Notes: generated by a model from the letters alone, not told the origin. 64,000 bases of DNA from Pseudomonas sp. NCCP-436 (GCF_019656335.1 NZ_BPLZ01000001.1:248001-312000), one strand, 5' to 3'; positions 34,063 to 44,137 are shown, counted from the stretch's first letter. Made by a program: numbers and translations.

Positions 34063-34737
34063 ATGAGTATTCGGGACTGGCCTGCGGCGGAGCGGCCGCG
34101 GGAAAAGCTTTTGCAGCAGGGGGCTAGGGCGCTGACTGACGCTGAGTTGCTGGCGATCTTTCTGCGCACCGGAGTGGTTGGTTGCAGCGCCGTGGAGTTG
34201 GCGCGCCGGCTGCTGGCCGAGTTTGGCAGCCTACGGGCTTTGCTGGAGGCGGATTTGCCGAGTTTCAGCCGGCATCTGGGGCTGGGGCCGGCCAAGTATG
34301 CGCAGTTGCAGGCTGTGTTGGAGATGGCGCGGCGGCACCTGGCTGAGCGGCTCAAACGGGATTCTGCGCTGGAAAGCCCGCAGGCGGTACGGGACTATCT
34401 CAAGGCCATGCTGCGCCACGAGCCGCATGAGGTATTTGGCTGCCTGTTCCTCGATGCCAAACATCGTGTGCTGGCGTTCGAGGTGCTGTTTCATGGCAGC
34501 ATCGACAGTGCCAGCGTCTACCCCAGGCAGGTGGTAAAGCGAGCATTGGCACACAACGCTGCTGCGCTGATCCTGACTCATAACCACCCCTCTGGTGTAG
34601 CCGAGCCGAGTCAGGCCGATCAGGCGCTGACCCGGCGTTTGCGCGACGCTCTGGCGCTGGTCGACGTGCGCGTGCTCGACCACTTCATCGTCGGTGACGG
34701 TGAGCCGCTGTCGATGGCTGAGCAGGGCTGGATTTAG
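34063..34737 (+). CDS. radC: RadC family JAB/MPN-domain protein
   Basis: This is a 224-residue protein. An N-terminal helix-hairpin-helix (about 1-75) opens [19 protein letters not shown], and the C-terminal JAMM metalloprotease-like domain (about 100-224) carries the metal motif [15 protein letters not shown]. The JAMM residues are intact. Despite the name, RadC is not established as a DNA repair enzyme, and its role remains unclear. ATG 34063 follows GGGAGGTG. In P. aeruginosa the neighbour on the upstream side is coaBC as I recall; here the secretion cluster occupies that side. It converges on the peptide-binding protein gene. Confidence 0.92.
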   Translation: MSIRDWPAAERPREKLLQQGARALTDAELLAIFLRTGVVGCSAVELARRLLAEFGSLRALLEADLPSFSRHLGLGPAKYAQLQAVLEMARRHLAERLKRDSALESPQAVRDYLKAMLRHEPHEVFGCLFLDAKHRVLAFEVLFHGSIDSASVYPRQVVKRALAHNAAALILTHNHPSGVAEPSQADQALTRRLRDALALVDVRVLDHFIVGDGEPLSMAEQGWI

Positions 34738-34758
34738 CCTCAGTCAACGTGGCTCACC

Positions 34759-36330
34759 TCAGAAGCTGACTCGTGAGAAGTCCTGGCGGCCGAACGGGTT
34801 GACCTTGTAACCCTGCACGCGGTTGTCCAGTAGAGCAAAAGCGGTCGGATGGGCCAGCGGCAGCCACAACGCCTGCTCCTGAATGATTCTCTGCGCCTGC
34901 CGGTAAAGCCGGCTGCGCTCTTGCTGGTCGCTGCTGGCTTTGCCGTCGGCGATCAGTTTGTCCAGCGTTTCGTCGCAATAACGGGCGAAGTTGAGGCCGG
35001 ATTCAACCGAAGCGCAGGAAAATTGCGGCGTCAGGAAGTTGTCCGGATCGCCGTTGTCGCCGGCCCAGCCCATGAACAGCAGGTCGTGTTCGCCGGCCTT
35101 GGCGCGGCGGATCAGCTCGCCCCATTCGATCACACGGATTTCCGCATCGATGCCGGCCTTGGCCAGGTCGGCCTGCAGCAGTTGCGCGCCGAGGCTGGGA
35201 TTGGGGTTGAGCAGACTGCCGCTGGGGCGTGTCCAGATGGTGGTCTTGAAACCCTCGGGCAGGCCGGCCTCACTCAGCAGGGCGCGGGCTTTTTCGGGAT
35301 CATGACGGTAGCCGGGCAGATCACCGGCATAACTCCAGGTGTTTGGTGGGTAGGGGCCGCTGGCCGGTTCGGCGCTGCCCTCGAACACGGCCTTGACGTA
35401 GCTGGCCTTGTCGAACGCTAGGTTGATCGCCTGGCGCACCTGCGGCTTGTCCAGTGGCGGGTGCTGGCTGTTGATGCCGACGAAGGCGGTCATGAAGGCG
35501 GCGGTCTGTGCGCTTTTCAGCCTGGCGTCGCCGGCGATGGCCTGCACATCCTGGGGTTTGGGCGACAGGGCAACCTGGCATTCGCCGCGCCGCAGCTTTT
35601 GCAGGCGCACATTGCTGTCCGGGGTGATGGAAAAGATCACTCGCTCCACAGCGGGCTTTCCGGCGAAGTAGTCAGGGTTGGCGCGATAGCGCACCACGGC
35701 GTCTTTCTGAAAGCGCTCGAAGATGAACGGGCCGGTGCCGATGGGGGCAGTGTTGAGCTTTTCCGGTGTGCCGTTGGCTAGCAGGTGTTCGGCATATTCG
35801 GCTGGATAGATGGAGGCGAAGCCCATGCTCAGAGTGGCGAGGAAGGTGGCGTCGCGGCGGCTGAGGGTGATGCGTACGCGGTGTGCTTCCGGCGCCTCGA
35901 TGGCGCTGATCAGGCTTGGCCACTGCATTGACTGAGCATGCGGGTAGCCGCTGGCAGCCGTGGCATGCCAGGGATGCGCGCTATCGAGCATGCGGCGGAA
36001 GCTGAACAGTACGTCCTCGGCGTTCAGCTTGCGGCTGGGGGTGAACTCGGCGCTCTGGTGAAAGCCGACGTCGTCGCGCAGGATGAACTCGTAGGTCAGC
36101 CCGTCTTCGGATACTGTCCAGCTATGCGCCAGGCTCGGCAGCAGTTGGCCGCGCTCGGCGTCAAACTCCACCAGGCGGTTCATCAGCATGTCGGCTGAGG
36201 CGTTGGTGGTGGTCAGCGAGTTGTACTGCACCACATCAAAACCTTCCGGGCTCGCCTCGGTACAGACGCTCAGGGTGGCTGCCTGGGCCAGAAGGGGAGT
36301 GCACAGCAGGGTGGCGAAGAGCAGGCGCAT
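34759..36330 (-). CDS. Peptide ABC transporter substrate-binding protein (DppA/OppA family)
   Basis: This 523-residue periplasmic protein has a signal peptide (residues 1-17, ending AQA). The mature start LSVCTEASPEGFDVVQYNS is typical of dipeptide-binding SBP family 5 proteins, as are ADMLMNRLVEFD and GTGPFIFERFQKDAVVRYRANPDY. Two cysteines near the C-terminus (FSCAS and ARYCDE) match the disulfide of DppA. No permease or ATPase gene is adjacent, so this is an orphan binding protein that probably feeds a shared dipeptide transporter elsewhere. P. aeruginosa carries a similar orphan at the same place, upstream of the rpmBG genes (PA5317, from memory). Confidence 0.92.
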   Translation of the reverse strand: MRLLFATLLCTPLLAQAATLSVCTEASPEGFDVVQYNSLTTTNASADMLMNRLVEFDAERGQLLPSLAHSWTVSEDGLTYEFILRDDVGFHQSAEFTPSRKLNAEDVLFSFRRMLDSAHPWHATAASGYPHAQSMQWPSLISAIEAPEAHRVRITLSRRDATFLATLSMGFASIYPAEYAEHLLANGTPEKLNTAPIGTGPFIFERFQKDAVVRYRANPDYFAGKPAVERVIFSITPDSNVRLQKLRRGECQVALSPKPQDVQAIAGDARLKSAQTAAFMTAFVGINSQHPPLDKPQVRQAINLAFDKASYVKAVFEGSAEPASGPYPPNTWSYAGDLPGYRHDPEKARALLSEAGLPEGFKTTIWTRPSGSLLNPNPSLGAQLLQADLAKAGIDAEIRVIEWGELIRRAKAGEHDLLFMGWAGDNGDPDNFLTPQFSCASVESGLNFARYCDETLDKLIADGKASSDQQERSRLYRQAQRIIQEQALWLPLAHPTAFALLDNRVQGYKVNPFGRQDFSRVSF

Positions 36331-36687
36331 AGGGACTCCTTGTTATCCGAATGCCGGTATGCTGATGGCAGACCTGCAACCCTAGACGATTTGCCAGGCG
36401 CTGGATACCATCGACGGGCGACGAATGGTAGAGTCGTTTCGGACGCCTACAGTGCCGGCCCCGCGTGGCGCTACGCCATCTTGCGGATGGGCGTGTCCTG
36501 CGTTTTTCCTTGTTGCCTGCCCGGCTTTCTGGTATAAAGCAGCGCTCTTTTCTAGGGGCTCGGTTCCTGCGAATGCAGGTGCATCCGGTAAGACCCTCGA
36601 GAAACGCGGCGCACGGCGCCAAAATGACATTGAGTTTAAGCGGCCAACCCATGCCGGGTTGGGCATGTGGTTTTAGAGGGCTGAGGC
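36331..36687. other. 357-base intergenic region before rpmB
   Basis: This divergent region separates the peptide-binding protein gene from rpmB. It contains the rpmB promoter, listed separately, and a leader of about 140 bases. I found no gene in it; the short open frames on both strands lack ribosome sites. Confidence 0.5.
36510..36538 (+). promoter_or_regulatory. Sigma-70-type promoter of rpmB-rpmG
   Basis: TTGTTG (36510-36515) and TATAAA (36533-36538) are separated by 17 bases. The -10 is strong and the -35 is moderate. The position suits the ribosomal protein operon downstream. Confidence 0.55.
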
Positions 36688-36924
36688 ATGTCGAGAGTCT
36701 GTCAAGTTACCGGTAAGGGTCCGGTAACCGGGAACAACATTTCCCACGCGAACAACAAAACCCGCCGTCGTTTCCTGCCGAACCTGCAGCACCATCGCTT
36801 CTGGGTCGAGTCCGAGAAGCGCTTCGTACGTCTGCGCGTCTCCGCCAAGGGCATGCGTGTAATCGACAAGCGTGGCATCGACGCTGTACTGGCCGAGCTG
36901 CGTGCTCGCGGCGAAAAGGTTTAA
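36688..36924 (+). CDS. rpmB: 50S ribosomal protein L28
   Basis: This 78-residue basic protein of the large ribosomal subunit reads [20 protein letters not shown] and continues with [18 protein letters not shown], matching bacterial L28 over its whole length. The family usually begins SRVCQVTGK, so ATG 36688 is certain. It precedes rpmG by 10 bases in the conserved rpmB-rpmG operon and ends with a normal C-terminal helix. Confidence 0.98.
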   Translation: MSRVCQVTGKGPVTGNNISHANNKTRRRFLPNLQHHRFWVESEKRFVRLRVSAKGMRVIDKRGIDAVLAELRARGEKV

Positions 36925-36934
36925 GGAGAGAGTC

Positions 36935-37090
36935 ATGCGTGAACTGATCCGTTTGGTGTCCAGCGCCGGTACCGGCCACTTCTACACCACTGACAAGAAC
37001 AAGCGCACTACCCCCGACAAGATCGAAATCAAGAAATACGATCCGGTCGTGCGTAAGCACGTGATCTACAAGGAAGCCAAGATCAAGTAA
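36935..37090 (+). CDS. rpmG: 50S ribosomal protein L33
   Basis: This 51-residue protein starts [19 protein letters not shown] and ends with YKEAKIK. It has no cysteines, so it is the zinc-free form of L33. ATG 36935 follows AAGGAGAG. It is cotranscribed with rpmB and followed by a strong terminator. Confidence 0.98.
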   Translation: MRELIRLVSSAGTGHFYTTDKNKRTTPDKIEIKKYDPVVRKHVIYKEAKIK

Positions 37091-37123
37091 TTGATCGAGT
37101 GCCTGCGGGCACTCTGGCTACCT

Positions 37124-37160
37124 AAAAAATCCGATGGCGGTTTCCGTCATCGGATTTTTT
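37124..37160. terminator. Bidirectional intrinsic terminator after rpmG
   Basis: A 17-pair stem (one G-T pair) from AAAAAATCCGATG with its complement closes on a TTT loop and ends in six T. The symmetric A and T runs let it serve rpmG on the plus strand and the HAD gene on the minus strand. Confidence 0.9.
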
Positions 37161-37185
37161 ATGCCTGCAGGAAGGTGGGAGCGTT

Positions 37186-37884
37186 TCAGGCGAGCCAGTC
37201 GGCGAGCAGGGCTGGCAGTTCGGCCAGGCTGGAGATCTGGGCGTCCGGGCCTGTCTCGTTCTGCCACTCAAGGCCTTGCGGGTTAAACCAGATGGCGCGC
37301 AGGCCGGCGGCTTGGGCGCCGGCGATGTCGTCGTGCGGATGGTCGCCGATGTGCACGGCCTGCCCGGCATTCACTCCGGCTCGCCTCAGGGCCTCGTGGA
37401 ATGGCACGGGATCAGGTTTGCCCACGCCCAGTTCTTCGGCACAGAGGGTGAAGCGGAAGTAGTCGGCCAGGCCCAGGCGGCGCACGTCAGCGTTGCCATT
37501 GGTGATCACGCCAAGGTGGTAATGGTCGGCGAGATGTTCCAGGGTCGACAGCGTCTCCGGGAAGAAGGTGATGCGGTGGCGAGCCTCGAGCATTGCCTGA
37601 AAGGCGCCCTCGGCCAGCTGCAGGGCCTGTTTCTGGCTGTAACCGACTTCCATCAGGGCGTGGAACAGGGTGCGTCGGCGCAGTTCGCTGAGGCGATAGC
37701 GTAGACCAGGTTCCTGTGTCAGCAGGCGGCTGCGCACGGCAGGAAGGAAGTCCGCCGGCTGTTCTGCCAGGTGCGGGCTGTGCAGTGCCAGCCAGTCGTG
37801 CATGGCGGTTTCGGCGCCCTGGATAACCGGGCGGTTGTCCCACAGGGTGTCATCAAGGTCGAAAGTGATCAGGCGAATGCTCAT
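37186..37884 (-). CDS. HAD-superfamily hydrolase (YigB-like)
   Basis: This 232-residue cytoplasmic phosphatase has HAD motif [11 protein letters not shown] with the nucleophile Asp at residue 9. A helical cap spans about 20-110, motif II is VITNGN, motif III Lys is in [10 protein letters not shown], and motif IV is [13 protein letters not shown]. All catalytic residues are present. YigB, its closest well-known relative, dephosphorylates a riboflavin precursor, but HAD enzymes are promiscuous. Its start overlaps the xerC stop by 4 bases, as in the conserved Pseudomonas order dapF-DUF484-xerC-HAD. Confidence 0.9.
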   Translation of the reverse strand: MSIRLITFDLDDTLWDNRPVIQGAETAMHDWLALHSPHLAEQPADFLPAVRSRLLTQEPGLRYRLSELRRRTLFHALMEVGYSQKQALQLAEGAFQAMLEARHRITFFPETLSTLEHLADHYHLGVITNGNADVRRLGLADYFRFTLCAEELGVGKPDPVPFHEALRRAGVNAGQAVHIGDHPHDDIAGAQAAGLRAIWFNPQGLEWQNETGPDAQISSLAELPALLADWLA

Positions 37885-38786
37885 TGGTCGGCTCCGCCAC
37901 GGCGTTTAGCTCGCGGGTGGGCGCTGTCGTAGACGTTGGCCAGGTGCTGGAAATCCAGGTGGGTATAGATCTGCGTGGTGGCGATGTCGGCATGCCCGAG
38001 CAGCTCCTGTACCGCGCGCAGATCCTGTGAGGATTCCAGCAGGTGGCTGGCGAAGCTGTGACGCAACATATGCGGGTGCAGATGCTGGCCCAGCTCACGT
38101 ACGCCGGCCTGGCGCACCCGCAGTTGCACGGCGCGGGGGCTGAGGCGGCGGCCCTGGCGGCCGATGAACACGGCTCCGTCAGCTGGATTTGCCAGGCGGC
38201 GCAGGGGGAGCCAGTGTTCCAGTGCCTGGCGTGCCAGGCGGCCGACTGGCAGTTCGCGCACCTTGTTGCCTTTACCGCGTACGCGCACCAGGCCGGCGGC
38301 CAGATCCAGACCGTCGAGATTCAGGCCAACCAGCTCGGACAGGCGCAGGCCTGAGGAATAGAACAGCTCCAGCATGGCCTGGTCGCGGCGAGCGATGAAG
38401 TCGTCTTCCACTGCGCCATCGAGCAGTTGAGCACTGCGGTCGGCGTCCAGTGTGCGCGGCAGGCGTCGCTCGCGTTTCGGGGGGCTGAGTCCTGTGGCTG
38501 GATCGTGATGGCACAGGCCTTCACGCAGCAGGTAGCGATACAGTCCGCGAGTGGCGGAGAGCAGACGAGCCAGACTGGTGCTGGAGTGGCCCTGGCCATG
38601 TAGCCGGGCCACCAACCGGCGCAGACTGCGGGTATCCAGCTTTGCCCAGTTGTCCAGCGCCTGTTCCTCACAGAACTGCACAACCTTGCCGAGGTCGCGG
38701 CGGTAGCCGTCCAGCGTATGGGGGGAAACCTGGCGTTCGCGGCGCAGGTGCTCCAGATAGGCGTCGAGGTGGGCTTGAAGTGTCAC
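37881..38786 (-). CDS. xerC: Tyrosine recombinase XerC
   Basis: This 301-residue site-specific recombinase resolves chromosome dimers at dif together with XerD. The N-terminal SAM-like core-binding domain covers 1-90 ([19 protein letters not shown]). Catalytic residues are visible: Arg in [12 protein letters not shown], Lys in [17 protein letters not shown], the His of [12 protein letters not shown] and the Tyr nucleophile in IYTHLD. The length is normal. It lies in the dapF-DUF484-xerC operon, and in Pseudomonas the same gene is known as sss. Confidence 0.96.
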   Translation of the reverse strand: MTLQAHLDAYLEHLRRERQVSPHTLDGYRRDLGKVVQFCEEQALDNWAKLDTRSLRRLVARLHGQGHSSTSLARLLSATRGLYRYLLREGLCHHDPATGLSPPKRERRLPRTLDADRSAQLLDGAVEDDFIARRDQAMLELFYSSGLRLSELVGLNLDGLDLAAGLVRVRGKGNKVRELPVGRLARQALEHWLPLRRLANPADGAVFIGRQGRRLSPRAVQLRVRQAGVRELGQHLHPHMLRHSFASHLLESSQDLRAVQELLGHADIATTQIYTHLDFQHLANVYDSAHPRAKRRGGADQ

Positions 38787-38861
38787 GTGGCGGATTCTCT
38801 CCGGCGGCTGTCATTCACCTGTCGCGTCGTTTGGCGAAAGGCCCCGGAGCTGCGACGGTAC

Positions 38862-39560
38862 CTAGCGAACCGAGCGCAGCGGTGTGGCGAAGTTCGGCAG
38901 CACGCGTGACAGCACTTCGGCTATGTAACCGAGGAATAGTGTGCCGAGCGAGCTTTTATAGTGCTGCGGATCGGCGCTGCCGATGGCCAGTACGCCGTGC
39001 AGACCCTGGTGATTGAGGCTGACTACGGCGGCGGAGCCAACCTGTGTGGCTTCCTCGGCGCCGAAGAGGAACTCCAGCTCGTGCGGGCGCAGCACACCGC
39101 ATATGGTCTTGCCGCCGCTGAGCAGGCCGCCGATCTGTTGGTGTGCTTCGGCCAAGCTGACCGAGCGGCCGACCGGCAGTTTGTTGTCGCTGAACAGAAT
39201 CAGGCCGACGAAGGGCACCTGAAACTCGTGGCGCAGGCTGTCTTCTACAGCGCCTACCACTTCTTCCAGGCTGCCGGCATCGAGTAGATCGAGCACCAGG
39301 CGGCGGGTCTTGTCGAACAGCCGATCATTGTCGCGCGCCACATCCATCAGTTGCCCGAGGCGGTGGCGCATCTCGATGTTGCGTTCGCGCAGCAGCTTGA
39401 CCTGACGCTCCACCAGTGACACGGCATTACCCGGTTGGTGCGGAATGCGCAGTTCGGGGATGAGTTCCTCATGGTCGATGAAGAACTCCGGATGCAGGCG
39501 CAGATAGGCGGCAATCGTTTCCGAGTCGAGTGGCTTGGCGGAATCCTGCTGGTCGGTCAT
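38862..39560 (-). CDS. DUF484 family protein
   Basis: This is a 232-residue cytoplasmic protein. The start [20 protein letters not shown] and the coiled segment [19 protein letters not shown] are DUF484 hallmarks, and a GAF-like domain follows at about 80-225. Function is unknown. It is always found between dapF and xerC in gammaproteobacteria. ATG 39558-39560 overlaps the dapF stop by 4 bases (ATGA), which fixes the start. Confidence 0.92.
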   Translation of the reverse strand: MTDQQDSAKPLDSETIAAYLRLHPEFFIDHEELIPELRIPHQPGNAVSLVERQVKLLRERNIEMRHRLGQLMDVARDNDRLFDKTRRLVLDLLDAGSLEEVVGAVEDSLRHEFQVPFVGLILFSDNKLPVGRSVSLAEAHQQIGGLLSGGKTICGVLRPHELEFLFGAEEATQVGSAAVVSLNHQGLHGVLAIGSADPQHYKSSLGTLFLGYIAEVLSRVLPNFATPLRSVR

Positions 39561-40387
39561 AGGCGAACCTGTCCTTCGTATACGCGGGCAGCGGGTCCGG
39601 TCATCATAACCGGCTGTCCTTCGCCTGCCCACTCGATAGACAGCCGTCCGCCCGGTAGTTCCACCTGCACCGGGGAATCCATCCAGCCCTGGCGGATGGC
39701 GGCCACGGCAGCGGCGCAGGCACCGGTACCGCAGGCCTGGGTCTCGCCAGCACCGCGCTCCCACACACGCAGGCGTGCATGCTTGCGGTCGAGTACCTGA
39801 AGAAAGCCGACGTTGACCCGCTGCGGAAAGCGCGGGTGGTGTTCCAGTTTCGGCCCGAGCGTGTGCACCGGCGCGCTGTCGACATTATCGACGCGCAGCA
39901 CGGCGTGCGGGTTGCCCATTGACAGGGCGGCCAGTTCGACGCTCTGACCATCGACATCGACGCGATAACTGAGGGCGGCCTGTTCGGCCTGGAACGGTAC
40001 CTGGGGCGGATCCAGCCGCGGTGCGCCCATGTTCACGCAGACCTGGCCGTCGTTCTGCACGCGTAGTTCGATGATGCCGCCTTTGGTCTCGACGCGTATG
40101 ACCTTCTTGGTGGTCAGGCGCTTGTCCAGCACAAAGCGGGCGAAGCAGCGTGCGCCATTGCCGCACTGTTCCACTTCCGAACCATCGGCGTTGAAGATGC
40201 GGTAGCGGAAATCGACATCCGGCTGGCTTGGCGGCTCGACGATCAGCAACTGGTCGAAACCGACGCCGGTGTGGCGGTCGCCCCACTGCCGGGCATGCTT
40301 GGGCTGCACATGGGCGTGCTGGCTGATCAGATCAAGCACCATGAAGTCATTGCCCAGGCCGTGCATCTTGGTAAAGCGCAATAGCAT
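39557..40387 (-). CDS. dapF: Diaminopimelate epimerase
   Basis: This 276-residue enzyme converts LL- to meso-diaminopimelate, the precursor of lysine and peptidoglycan. The first catalytic Cys is residue 75 in EQCGNGARC and the second is in ACGTGACAA near residue 220; [13 protein letters not shown] opens the protein. Length and motifs are standard. ATG 40385-40387 gives the family start. It follows lysA by 10 bases, so the epimerase and the decarboxylase that uses its product are cotranscribed. Confidence 0.97.
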   Translation of the reverse strand: MLLRFTKMHGLGNDFMVLDLISQHAHVQPKHARQWGDRHTGVGFDQLLIVEPPSQPDVDFRYRIFNADGSEVEQCGNGARCFARFVLDKRLTTKKVIRVETKGGIIELRVQNDGQVCVNMGAPRLDPPQVPFQAEQAALSYRVDVDGQSVELAALSMGNPHAVLRVDNVDSAPVHTLGPKLEHHPRFPQRVNVGFLQVLDRKHARLRVWERGAGETQACGTGACAAAVAAIRQGWMDSPVQVELPGGRLSIEWAGEGQPVMMTGPAARVYEGQVRL

Positions 40388-40397
40388 GGCGTCGCCC

Positions 40398-41645
40398 TCA
40401 GGTCGGCAGCAGGCTTTCGCCGGCGTAGAGCTCTTGGATGGTCTCGCGGCGACGGACTTCGTAGGCCTGCTCGCCATCGACCATCACCTCGGCTGCTCGG
40501 CCGCGGGTGTTGTAGTTGGAACTCATGACGAAACCGTAGGCACCGGCCGAACGCACGGCCAGCAGGTCGCCTTCCTCCAGCACCAGATCACGCTCCTTGG
40601 CGAGAAAGTCACCTGTCTCGCAGATCGGTCCGACCAGGTCGTAGCAGCGGGCTTGCCCTTCGCGAGGCTGTACCGGCGAAACATCCATCCAGGCCTGGTA
40701 CAGGGCCGGGCGGATCAGGTCGTTCATCGCTGCGTCGATGATGGCGAAGTCCTTGTGCCCGGTGTGCTTGAGGTATTCCACCTGGGTCAGCAGGACACCG
40801 GCGTTGGCCACGATAAAGCGGCCCGGCTCGAACACCAGAGTCAGATCCCGGCCTTCCAGGCGCTTGCGCACGGCGGCAATGTAGTCGCCGGCCAGCGGTG
40901 GCTGCTCGTCGCGGTACTGCACGCCGAGACCACCGCCCAGATCCAGGTGCCTGATCCGGATGCCGCGAGCTGTCAGTCTGTCCACCAGTAGCAGCAGGCG
41001 ATCCAATGCATCGAGGAAGGGATCGAGGGTGGTCAGTTGCGAGCCGATATGGCAGTCGACGCCGATCACCTCCAGATTCGGCAACTCGGCGGCGCGGGCG
41101 TAGACGGCCTCGGCCTGCTCGATGTCGATGCCGAACTTGTTTTCCCGCAGGCCGGTGGAAATGTACGGGTGGGTGCCGGCGTCCACGTCCGGGTTGACGC
41201 GCAGCGACACCGGGGCCTTGACGCCCAGCTCGGCAGCTACCTTCTGCAGGCGCTCCAGCTCCACGCTGGATTCGACGTTGAAGCAGTGCACGCCGACTTC
41301 CAGCGCCCTGCGCATGTCGTCACGGCTTTTGCCGACGCCGGAGAACACGATCTTGCCCGGCTCGCCGCCGGCGGCCAGTACCCGCTCAAGTTCGCCACTG
41401 GAGACGATGTCGAAGCCGGCGCCCAGGCGCGCCAGCACGTTCAGCACGCCGAGATTGGAGTTGGCCTTGACTGCGAAGCAGACCAGGTGCGGCATACCGG
41501 CCAGCGCATCAGTGTATGCCCGGTACTGCGCCTCGATGTGGGCGCGGGAGTAGACGTAGGTGGGGGTGCCGAAACGGCGGGCCAGCGCGGACAAGGCGAC
41601 GCCCTCCGCGTACAGCTCGCCGTCGCGGTAGTTGAAGGCTTCCAT
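40398..41645 (-). CDS. lysA: Diaminopimelate decarboxylase
   Basis: This 415-residue PLP enzyme performs the last step of lysine synthesis. The PLP lysine is Lys60 in CFAVKANSN. The glycine-rich phosphate site is in [12 protein letters not shown], and the catalytic Cys of the partner subunit is in [11 protein letters not shown]. The length is normal. It lies between lptM (12 bases upstream) and dapF (10 bases downstream) in one operon. Confidence 0.97.
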   Translation of the reverse strand: MEAFNYRDGELYAEGVALSALARRFGTPTYVYSRAHIEAQYRAYTDALAGMPHLVCFAVKANSNLGVLNVLARLGAGFDIVSSGELERVLAAGGEPGKIVFSGVGKSRDDMRRALEVGVHCFNVESSVELERLQKVAAELGVKAPVSLRVNPDVDAGTHPYISTGLRENKFGIDIEQAEAVYARAAELPNLEVIGVDCHIGSQLTTLDPFLDALDRLLLLVDRLTARGIRIRHLDLGGGLGVQYRDEQPPLAGDYIAAVRKRLEGRDLTLVFEPGRFIVANAGVLLTQVEYLKHTGHKDFAIIDAAMNDLIRPALYQAWMDVSPVQPREGQARCYDLVGPICETGDFLAKERDLVLEEGDLLAVRSAGAYGFVMSSNYNTRGRAAEVMVDGEQAYEVRRRETIQELYAGESLLPT

Positions 41646-41657
41646 GGTGGGCTCCTG

Positions 41658-41783
41658 TCAGAATTCGAAACGGTCTCGGCTGTTGCCGGCATTTTCGTCG
41701 CCCGGCAGATACAGCGGGCCTTTCTGGCCGCAGCCGGCCAGCAGGCAGGCAGCGGCGAGGAGCGCGAGGGTCAGTCGCTTCAT
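41658..41783 (-). CDS. lptM: LPS translocon maturation lipoprotein LptM (LppL)
   Basis: This is a 41-residue lipoprotein. A signal peptide ends in lipobox LAGC with acylated Cys18, followed at once by GQKGPLYLP, the LptM/YifL signature. In E. coli LptM helps the LptD-LptE outer-membrane complex to mature. In Pseudomonas the gene is annotated lppL and sits in front of lysA, as here. ATG 41781-41783 is preceded by AAGGATCACCCC. The tail after the signature is short and polar. Confidence 0.92.
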   Translation of the reverse strand: MKRLTLALLAAACLLAGCGQKGPLYLPGDENAGNSRDRFEF

Positions 41784-41951
41784 GGGGTGATCCTTGAAAA
41801 TTAAGCATGAATTGCGCTGGAGTATACCGGCCCCCCGTCCCCTTGCCTATGCGCAGGCGCCCGTCCGGCGGGGCATCAGACGGGATCCGCAGCGTTCTTG
41901 AGCGTCGCTGGGTGTTACGGGTTGGTATGGGGCGCATTACGAGGAGAGATG

Positions 41952-43019
41952 ATGGAAAACCCTGCGATTCTCGCCGGCTCGGTGTCGGTGGCTTACCTGC
42001 AGGGGCTGGTCGAGCATCTGCAGCGTCGTGATATCGCGCCGGAGCGACTGCTTGCCCATGTCCAACTGACACCCGAGATTCTCTCTCAGCGCGATCAGCG
42101 TATTGCCGCCAGTGCCTACCTGAGTCTGCTTGGCGCTGGCGTACGGTTGAGCGGTGACGACAATCTTGGTCTGCATCTGGGCGAAGCCGTCCGCCCCGGT
42201 TATTACGGCGTGCTTGGTTACCTGGTGATGAGCTGCGCGACGCTGGCCGATGCCCTGCACCGTCAGGCCCGCTATGCCGCGCTGGTGGGTGGCCTGGGAC
42301 TGGTCAGTCTTGATGACGAACCGTCGCGTGACGGCAGTGAACCGCTGGTAGCGCACAGATGGAAGCCGCTTCTGCCGCAGCAGCAACGTCAGCAGTGTGA
42401 AGAAACCCTGGCCGGCTGGGTCAGTTTCGGGCGCTGGATCAGCGGCCTGGACATCGCGCCTACGGAAGTACGTTTCCAGCATCCTGCACCGCCCGATATC
42501 CGCGAACATCAGCGCATCTTCCGTTGTCCGGTACTGTTCGGTCAGGCGGACAACGCACTGGTGTTTCCCCGGCGCTTGCTCGGGGTCCCGTTGGGGCAGG
42601 CGGATGCGCAGGTGCAGCGCATGCTCGATGCCTACGCCGAGCGTTTGCTGGGCGAGCTACGCAGCAGTCATGCTGTGCTCGACCAGGCTCGTCTGGTTCT
42701 ATCCCGGCAACTGCCCGAGCAGGGGCCGGATCTGGAGGCCGTGGCCGGTGCGCTGGCGCTCAGCCCGCGTACCCTGCAACGGCGTTTGCGCGAGGCTGGC
42801 CTGTCGTTCAGTCAGCTGGTGGATGAGACCCGCCAGCAATTGGCGCTGCACTACTTGCGCGATCCGGCGCTGGAGCTGGCGGAAATCGCTTTTCTGATCG
42901 GTTTCAGCGAGCCCAGTTCGCTGACTCGTGCGTTCCGTCGCTGGACGGGAGAGAGTCCTGGCGAGTACCGTCGCCACCTTTCCGGCCTGTCAGACTGTGC
43001 AGAGTGCGTGTCGCTATAA
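41952..43019 (+). CDS. AraC-family regulator (arabinose-binding-domain type)
   Basis: This is a 355-residue regulator. Residues about 20-210 form the N-terminal ligand-binding domain seen in OruR/ArgR-like and virulence AraC proteins, with GYYGVLGYLVMSCATLADAL characteristic. The C-terminal domain carries ALALSPRTLQRRLREAGLSF and the second motif IAFLIGFSEPSSLTRAFRRW. Two adjacent ATG codons are possible (41949 and 41952); 41952 has the better spacing from GAGGAGA. It is divergent from lptM-lysA-dapF and upstream of cyaY, so its target is not obvious. Confidence 0.9.
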   Translation: MENPAILAGSVSVAYLQGLVEHLQRRDIAPERLLAHVQLTPEILSQRDQRIAASAYLSLLGAGVRLSGDDNLGLHLGEAVRPGYYGVLGYLVMSCATLADALHRQARYAALVGGLGLVSLDDEPSRDGSEPLVAHRWKPLLPQQQRQQCEETLAGWVSFGRWISGLDIAPTEVRFQHPAPPDIREHQRIFRCPVLFGQADNALVFPRRLLGVPLGQADAQVQRMLDAYAERLLGELRSSHAVLDQARLVLSRQLPEQGPDLEAVAGALALSPRTLQRRLREAGLSFSQLVDETRQQLALHYLRDPALELAEIAFLIGFSEPSSLTRAFRRWTGESPGEYRRHLSGLSDCAECVSL

Positions 43020-43088
43020 CTGGCAGTGCGTTTACGCCGGCCTTTTCAGATAACTTCTTTATTTGCTGTACCCATTGAGGACAACCCG

Positions 43089-43421
43089 ATGAGTCTTAAC
43101 GAAGCCCGATTCCATGATCTGGTCGATGCCACCCAGCAGGCGGTGGAGGACATTTTCGACGACAGCGGCCTGGACGTTGATCTGGAAAACACCGCGGGTA
43201 TTCTCACGGTGCGTTTCGACAATGGAAGCCAGCTCATCTTCAGCCGTCAGGAGCCCATCCGCCAACTGTGGCTGGCTGCGCGTTCCGGTGGTTTTCACTT
43301 CGACTACGACGAGAGCGAACTGAGCTGGATTTGCGACACCAGTCACGAGCGGTTGGGCGAGATGCTGGCGCGCATCACTCTTGAGCAGGTAGGCGTCGAG
43401 CTGGAGTTCGACGAACTCTGA
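43089..43421 (+). CDS. cyaY: Frataxin-like iron-sulfur cluster protein CyaY
   Basis: This 110-residue acidic protein binds iron and tunes iron-sulfur cluster assembly by IscS. The start SLNEARFHDLVDATQQAVED and the acidic helix-1 ridge DIFDDSGLDVDLE are typical. QPxxQLWLAA is present as EPIRQLWLAARSGGFHFDY, ending in the helix HERLGEMLARITLEQVG. ATG 43089 is the family start. The order cyaY near cyaA, which gave the gene its name, is kept here. Confidence 0.95.
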   Translation: MSLNEARFHDLVDATQQAVEDIFDDSGLDVDLENTAGILTVRFDNGSQLIFSRQEPIRQLWLAARSGGFHFDYDESELSWICDTSHERLGEMLARITLEQVGVELEFDEL

Positions 43422-43496
43422 GCCATGCCCCGCTTGTGCAGGGGGCAGTCTTGTTTATTTATCCGGCTGTGGTAGGGTCGGCAGGACATTTTGCAG

Positions 43497-43523
43497 AACC
43501 CCGCCTTCGGGCGGGGTTTTTAC
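43497..43523 (+). terminator. Intrinsic terminator after cyaY
   Basis: AACCCCGCC-TTCG-GGCGGGGTT forms a 9-pair stem with a stable tetraloop, followed by a T run. It lies 75 bases after the cyaY stop. Confidence 0.92.
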
Positions 43524-43674
43524 TTTTTGAAAACCGTTCAGGATGGTGGCCGTCGGAGTCACGCAAGCCGGTGCGGGAGAGGGGCGCTGGCCTGATCCTT
43601 CCTGCCCGCTGTTTGTGCCCGACTGCTGGCGCTGAACGGTTGAGAAGACCTATGCAAGGAGACTGCTTGGGATC

Positions 43675-44082
43675 ATGAATAAAACACCCGCCATTACCGT
43701 AACCCGCCTCGATATGCAGCGTCTGGAGCGCCTGCTCGACAGCCTGGACGACTTCGGCCCTGCCGCTATTGCGTTGCAGGCCGAACTGGATCGTGCCGAG
43801 GTTGTGGGGCACGAAGAAGTGCCGGCAGGGGTGGTGACCATGAACTCGCGTGTGCATTGCCGCGAAGAGAGCAGCGGCAAGGATTACCACCTGACCCTGG
43901 TCTATCCACAGGATGCCGGTGGCGAAGGCAAGGTCAGCATCCTGGCGCCGGTAGGCTGTGCGTTGCTCGGACTGACGGTTGGCCAGGAGATCGACTGGCC
44001 GGCGCCCGGTGGCAAGCAGCTGAAGCTCAAGCTGTTGTCGGTCGAATATCAGCCGGAAGCTGCAGGCGACTACGACCTCTGA
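43675..44082 (+). CDS. rnk: Nucleoside diphosphate kinase regulator Rnk
   Basis: This 135-residue protein has an N-terminal helical hairpin (ITVTRLDMQRLERLLDSL) and a GreA/GreB-like C-terminal domain (YHLTLVYPQDAGGEGKVSILAPVGCALLGL). Rnk binds RNA polymerase and was found as a suppressor restoring nucleoside diphosphate kinase and alginate production in P. aeruginosa algQ mutants. ATG 43675 is taken although the purine-rich site AAGGAG lies 13 bases upstream, further than usual. A terminator follows. Confidence 0.93.
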   Translation: MNKTPAITVTRLDMQRLERLLDSLDDFGPAAIALQAELDRAEVVGHEEVPAGVVTMNSRVHCREESSGKDYHLTLVYPQDAGGEGKVSILAPVGCALLGLTVGQEIDWPAPGGKQLKLKLLSVEYQPEAAGDYDL

Positions 44083-44102
44083 GTACGTCTGTGCTCACCA
44101 GA

Positions 44103-44137
44103 AAGGCCGCCAGCCTCCCGCTGGCGGCCTTGTTTTT
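44103..44137 (+). terminator. Intrinsic terminator after rnk
   Basis: AAGGCCGCCAGC-CTCCC-GCTGGCGGCCTT is a perfect 12-pair stem, followed by GTTTTT. It lies 20 bases after the rnk stop. Confidence 0.92.
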
